From: Patescibacteria group bacterium
GTDB taxonomy: Bacteria > Patescibacteriota > Microgenomatia > UBA10105
Direction: 5' to 3'
Length of the DNA stretch: 16,955 nucleotides
NCBI GenBank assembly: GCA_003524845.1
Contig: DQGR01000078.1
Coordinates: 1-16,955, forward strand
The notes under the pieces are model-generated. The model ran no database searches and was not told the DNA's origin. It saw only the letters and a list, made by a program, of their open reading frames with translations. The number at the start of each line of letters is the position of its first letter. Positions within the stretch are counted from its first letter, which is position 1. Shown piece by piece: positions 13,646-16,955 of this stretch. The position numbers and the translations under genes were made by a program.

Positions 13646-15385
13646 ATGAAAAAAAATTTAATTAGACTCACGACAATTGGTGCGGTGGCTGCACTCGCAA
13701 TTGTAGCTACCGGCGCCTTTTTCTCAGATACGGAGACGAGTACCGGTAATACATTTGTCGCCGGAGCCATTGATCTCAAAGTGGATAACACCAGTTATGT
13801 CACCAGTACTGTTTCAGGAGAACTGGTTAAGAGTCCAAACACATCATGGCAACTAGATGACCTTGATGGACATCTATTCTTTGATTTCCATGACTTGAAA
13901 CCCGGTGATATTGGCGAAGACACCATTTCATTGCATGTTGATAACAACGATGCTTGGATGTGTGCGGCAGCCAGAATTACTGATGATTCTGACGTCAGTT
14001 ACACTGAGCCAGAATTGGATGATGACAACACAATTGGTGATCCATTAACCACAGACGGTGAATTAGCTGAACAACTCAATTTCGCATTCTGGGCTGATGA
14101 TGGGGATAATGTATATGAACAGGGTGAGCAGATTTTCCTTGAAGGTCCAATTAGCGGAATCGGCGCAGCCGGACAGATTGCGCTCGTTGATTCACGAACT
14201 AATATCTGGGGGCAAGAAAATAAACCATTCCCTGGTGGAGAAACCAAACATATTGGTAAGGCTTGGTGTTTTGGAACATTAACCCCTAATCCCGCGACTC
14301 CAGGTGAAGGAGGTCCACTTAGTGGAGCTCAGGCACGAGGCACTGGTTTTACCTGTAACGGTGAACCAGTTGATAATGCTGCACAAACCGATCGGGTCAT
14401 GGGTGATTTGCAATTCTACGCAGTGCAGTCAAGAAATAACAAGAACTTCACTTGCGCAGCTGATTATCAACCAAAATGGCCATTAGCAGAAGAGCGTCCA
14501 TTGGTTGGTGCAGCTCTTGCAACTTATGATGATCCCGCAACTTGTACCTTTACGGTTACTGGAGCTGAATTAATTCAATCTGATATCAATTCAGCTGCAA
14601 ATGGCGATACTATTTGTGTGGATCCTTCATATACAGGAGGTGACACTTTCCCGATTAACGTGGACAAAGAGGTGACGATTGCCGGACTTGGAGCCATGGG
14701 TGATGCAAATATTCCAGGGGGAATGTTTATTAGTGCAAGTAACGTGACCATAAAAGGTCTTGAGTTTACTGATTACGATCTAATTCAAGCAAGCGAAAAT
14801 GCTGCAATCTATATTCACAACGAGGTTGGAGTATCAGGCGTTGCACTTGCAAACACAACAATTGATCACAACATCTTTACCGCACCAGCTGGTGCTAAAG
14901 CTGACTTGGCAAAAGGCATTGTGACTGAAATTGGTTCTGCTGTTGCAGTGCAGGCAACAGGAATCGATGTACTTCATAACGTCTTTAATGGTTGGAGACA
15001 AGCAATGTTCTTCAACACCACTGACGAGTATGAAGTCGCATTCAACGACATCTTGAACAACGATGTGGGTGTGGCCAACGATGGCCCTCACAACGGCTCG
15101 ATTCATAACAATGATTTCGAGAGTAACGTTCTTGAGGCAGTTGGAGTTGCTCCTTCCGCAGCAAACGGAACGGGCAATAACGGTTTGTTGACAGTCAATA
15201 CCAATAACTTTTTCCCAGCAGGTGCTGGTAATAATGTAAATTGGTATGGTACTTCTGTACAAGGCGGATTTGATGTGGATGCTACGAACAACTGGTGGGA
15301 TAGTGAAGTTGAAGCTTCTCGTTCTAACGATATAACAGAAGTGGATACTGAACCAGCAGAAGTGTCTGCATTTCCTGAGAATTAG
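13646..15385 (+). CDS. TasA/camelysin-like protein with SipW-type signal and C-terminal parallel beta-helix
   Basis: The 579-residue product starts with a SipW-type signal (hydrophobic about 10-23, then TGAFFSDTETSTGNTFVAGAIDLKVD). The N-terminal domain (to about 280) is clearly homologous to the previous gene: LKPGDIGEDTISLHVDNND, WMC, FWADDGDNV, GKAWCFG, QTDRVMGDLQFYAVQSRN. The C-terminal part is unrelated to that gene's: from about 295 it has the opening of right-handed beta-helix proteins (SDINSAANGDTICVDP ... VTIAGLG ... SNVTIKGLEF), then short N-rich rungs (TTIDHNIF, IDVLHNVFNG, YEVAFNDILNNDVGV, GSIHNNDFESN, DATNNWWDS), like NosD/pectate-lyase-type folds. No catalytic role can be claimed. 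A strong Shine-Dalgarno (AGGAGG, then TGAAAA, then ATG) fixes the start, unlike the previous gene, so it may be translated more efficiently. Confidence 0.88.
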   Translation: MKKNLIRLTTIGAVAALAIVATGAFFSDTETSTGNTFVAGAIDLKVDNTSYVTSTVSGELVKSPNTSWQLDDLDGHLFFDFHDLKPGDIGEDTISLHVDNNDAWMCAAARITDDSDVSYTEPELDDDNTIGDPLTTDGELAEQLNFAFWADDGDNVYEQGEQIFLEGPISGIGAAGQIALVDSRTNIWGQENKPFPGGETKHIGKAWCFGTLTPNPATPGEGGPLSGAQARGTGFTCNGEPVDNAAQTDRVMGDLQFYAVQSRNNKNFTCAADYQPKWPLAEERPLVGAALATYDDPATCTFTVTGAELIQSDINSAANGDTICVDPSYTGGDTFPINVDKEVTIAGLGAMGDANIPGGMFISASNVTIKGLEFTDYDLIQASENAAIYIHNEVGVSGVALANTTIDHNIFTAPAGAKADLAKGIVTEIGSAVAVQATGIDVLHNVFNGWRQAMFFNTTDEYEVAFNDILNNDVGVANDGPHNGSIHNNDFESNVLEAVGVAPSAANGTGNNGLLTVNTNNFFPAGAGNNVNWYGTSVQGGFDVDATNNWWDSEVEASRSNDITEVDTEPAEVSAFPEN

Positions 15386-15402
15386 TATTTTAGTTTCTGT
15401 TT

Positions 15403-15431
15403 CTCCACTCCCGGTTACTCCGGGAGTGGAG
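15403..15431. terminator. Strong hairpin after the beta-helix gene (terminator-like, no T-run)
   Basis: CTCCACTCCCGG (15403-15414) pairs perfectly over 12 bases with CCGGGAGTGGAG (15420-15431) around TTACT. It lies 18 bases after the stop. No T-run follows, so it may protect the 3' end or act weakly rather than terminate fully. Confidence 0.5.
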
Positions 15432-15432
15432 G

Positions 15433-15472
15433 GCAGTCTGGAGGGCGGATTTAAATCTGGCTTGCAGACTGT
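15433..15472. repeat. Second hairpin with internal palindrome
   Basis: CAGTCTG (15434-15440) pairs with CAGACTG (15465-15471). The enclosed sequence contains the perfect palindrome GATTTAAATC (15448-15457). It follows the hairpin at 15403-15431 by only a few bases. Confidence 0.5.
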
Positions 15473-15480
15473 CGATTCCC

Positions 15481-15579
15481 GTCATTGCGAGCCCGAAGGG
15501 CGCGGCAATCCCGTACGAGATTGCTTCGTCTCCCGATAAACATTTATATTTCAATGGTAATCGGGATCCTCGCAATGAC
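15481..15579. repeat. Full-length GTCATTGCGAG-family intergenic repeat
   Basis: It begins GTCATTGCGAG and ends CTCGCAATGAC, giving 11-base terminal inverted repeats. Internal pairs include GCAATCCCGTACGAGATTGC. A truncated relative is at 1940-1997. It ends 48 bases before the signal peptidase start. Confidence 0.75.
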
Positions 15580-15627
15580 AAATGGCCTAAGTTTTTTTTA
15601 CATTTAATATTCGTCTGCCCAAGAAAA

Positions 15628-16955
15628 GTGAAAACTTTGTGGAGATCGATACAACTTATTTTTACCTTACTCACGATTGCGGTCGCACTGTTTTTGACCG
15701 GCGCGCTCATTCCTGCGCAAAATTTATATAAACTGCTGATTGTGCAATCCGGGTCTATGCAGCCCGCCATTCCGGTAGGCGCCCTGGTCATCAGCATGCC
15801 TCAAGCAGCGTATTTTCCCGAAGACATAGTCACGTTTCTGCCTACCGGATCAGCTGAAACTAGCGAACAATTTATCACCCACAGGATTGAATCGTTGAGC
15901 GGGGAGCGGTTTGGTTTGACGTTTATTACCAAAGGCGATGCGAATAAAACTGCTGATCCGGGCACGGTTGAGCAAGAGCAAATAGTTGGCAAAGTCCTAG
16001 TGACTGTTCCCTACATTGGGTATCTACTTAATACAGTTAAAACTCCCCAGGGCTTTATTTTATTTGTCATTGTCCCGGCAACTATCGTTATTTATGAAGA
16101 AACGAAAAAACTCTGGCAGTCAATTACTGGTGGGGTTAAGCAGCTGTTTAGAAAACTACGGAAAGTAAAACCTGAACTGGATGAGAAAGATGAAGAGTTG
16201 TTACATAATATACGTAAACAATTACAACCACAGCACGATGCAACTTCAATGCCATCTAACCCCACCCTCCCCTTATTAAGGGGAGGGAATGTAACGGGCA
16301 AAATTCCCAAGTTCACAATTTCTCTAGTAAGCGTTTTTCTATTATGTTTTGGCATGGGATTTGTGTTTATGCGCTCAACCAACAGTTTTTTCAGCGATGT
16401 GGAGATTGCTTCCGGCACTTTGGCTGCCGCAGTATTTCCCGATACTACACCTGATCCGAGTGCGACGCCGTTGCCGAGTGTTTCGCCTTCACCGCAGTTA
16501 CCGCATATTGTGATTAATGAAGTGTATTACGGAGTAGATACTGAGCATGGTTTGGATAGCCCGGGAGACCGCGGAATTTTAATTGATGATAAAGCCACGC
16601 AGATTCGAATTTCCAATAATGGAGCAGGATCAACGAATCATGTATTTAACGATTTTGAAAACTTGTGCAAAATACATCAGGAAAATAAAACTGATGTCAC
16701 CATAAATATTTCAATCTTAGGAAATTCCGGCAGCAATTCGGGTGCTGTTGATACGGGTGACGTAGGCAGTGATGGAAACGTCGAAGTCCTCGGCGGCAGT
16801 AATTCGCTGTCTTCATTTTGCAACTCGCACGGTAGAAACCACGAATGGATTGAGCTCTTTAATCCCACCCCGTTTACGGTAAACCTCAAAAACTGGACGT
16901 TGACTGACAACTCCGGAATTACGGTGACTATTCCCGGCAACCGCTTTTTACCACC
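15628..16955 (+). CDS. sipW: SipW-type signal peptidase I fused to a second SipW-type signal and a lamin-tail-like domain (3' end outside window)
   Basis: One uninterrupted frame of at least 442 residues. Residues 1-160 are a SipW/ER-type (S26B) signal peptidase: N-terminal helix (about 9-27), SGSMQP with Ser43, FITHRI with His85 where bacterial LepB has lysine, TKGDAN (102-106) with Asp110, VGKV...VPYIGYLL, then a second helix (about 142-156). A charged linker (about 157-210) and a palindromic repeat (213-220) follow. Residues 229-260 are another hydrophobic segment running into MRSTNSFFSDVEIASGTLAAAVF, a SipW-type substrate signal. After a Pro/Ser linker comes a lamin-tail-like domain: HIVINEVYYG (293-302) and HEWIELFNPTPFTVNLKNWTLTD (from 405). 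Between them sits one GNGSDS-like module (about 328-398). GTG 15628 is the preferred start. It follows two likely substrates, so it is presumably their dedicated peptidase. Confidence 0.85.
   Translation, partial: MKTLWRSIQLIFTLLTIAVALFLTGALIPAQNLYKLLIVQSGSMQPAIPVGALVISMPQAAYFPEDIVTFLPTGSAETSEQFITHRIESLSGERFGLTFITKGDANKTADPGTVEQEQIVGKVLVTVPYIGYLLNTVKTPQGFILFVIVPATIVIYEETKKLWQSITGGVKQLFRKLRKVKPELDEKDEELLHNIRKQLQPQHDATSMPSNPTLPLLRGGNVTGKIPKFTISLVSVFLLCFGMGFVFMRSTNSFFSDVEIASGTLAAAVFPDTTPDPSATPLPSVSPSPQLPHIVINEVYYGVDTEHGLDSPGDRGILIDDKATQIRISNNGAGSTNHVFNDFENLCKIHQENKTDVTINISILGNSGSNSGAVDTGDVGSDGNVEVLGGSNSLSSFCNSHGRNHEWIELFNPTPFTVNLKNWTLTDNSGITVTIPGNRFLP
16265..16287. repeat. Palindromic repeat inside the signal peptidase fusion
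   Basis: CCCTCCCCTTA (16265-16275) is a perfect inverse of TAAGGGGAGGG (16277-16287) around one central base. It encodes about eight residues (TLPLLRGG) exactly between the peptidase linker and the second SipW-type signal. GC-rich palindromes of this style are normally intergenic. Confidence 0.75.

Noticed and set aside
15390..16940. Antisense open frames over the signal peptidase region
   Set aside because: The + strand encodes a recognisable peptidase with catalytic motifs throughout; the antisense products show no family features.
1..16955. tRNA or rRNA genes
   Set aside because: I looked for cloverleaf-like GGTTC-anchored segments and conserved rRNA strings in the intergenic spaces and found none; the gaps are explained by repeats, promoters and hairpins.

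Overview
The window reads as a stretch of a small-genome, probably uncultivated bacterium. I would place it in the Candidate Phyla Radiation (Patescibacteria), most likely the Microgenomates side. This is inference from overall character, not from a marker gene. The signs are: every gene lies on the + strand; most products are exported or membrane-tethered and of unrecognised family; TsaB is shortened to about one domain; and the intergenic spaces are full of hairpin repeats (arms such as GTCATCCTGAA / TTCAGGATGAC). TGA is used as a stop (for example at 4659 and 6559), so the code looks standard.

Layout. (1) 1-1152: two tRNA t6A-modification genes, tsaC and a short tsaB, separated by a hairpin repeat; tsaC itself carries an in-frame palindromic repeat. 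(2) 1153-6559: membrane-anchored or secreted proteins of poorly known function. These are a small tethered protein with a near-consensus promoter that predicts an almost leaderless mRNA, a huge Cys-rich protein with a C-terminal HExxH metalloprotease-like domain, a tail-anchored protein, a DUF4352-like tethered protein, and a small DUF2292/YezD-like protein. (3) 6560-11832: promoter plus terminator/attenuator-like leader, then three exported proteins built from the same 85-125-residue Asn/Gly/Thr/Asp-rich module (core GNGSDSxN ... QxNxAxVxN ... SGxN ... TGDAxAxxxVxN). The first is frameshifted, the second has a Pro/Ala wall-spanning stalk and a C-terminal membrane anchor, and the third ends in an LPITG sortase-type signal followed by a strong terminator. 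(4) 11833-16955: a second attenuator-like leader, two TasA/camelysin-like proteins with SipW-type signal peptides and different C-terminal domains (a beta-sandwich and a parallel beta-helix), then a SipW-type signal peptidase I fused in one open frame to a second SipW-type signal segment and a lamin-tail-like domain. That domain contains one copy of the same GNGSDS-type module; the gene runs off the window.

How it fits together: the right-hand 10 kb looks like a cell-surface assembly locus. It has a dedicated signal peptidase, two likely substrates beside it, and a family of modular surface proteins whose repeat module is also inside the peptidase polypeptide. The strongest candidate for something new is this peptidase-substrate fusion and the module it shares with its neighbours. 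No tRNA, rRNA, CRISPR array or transposase was seen.
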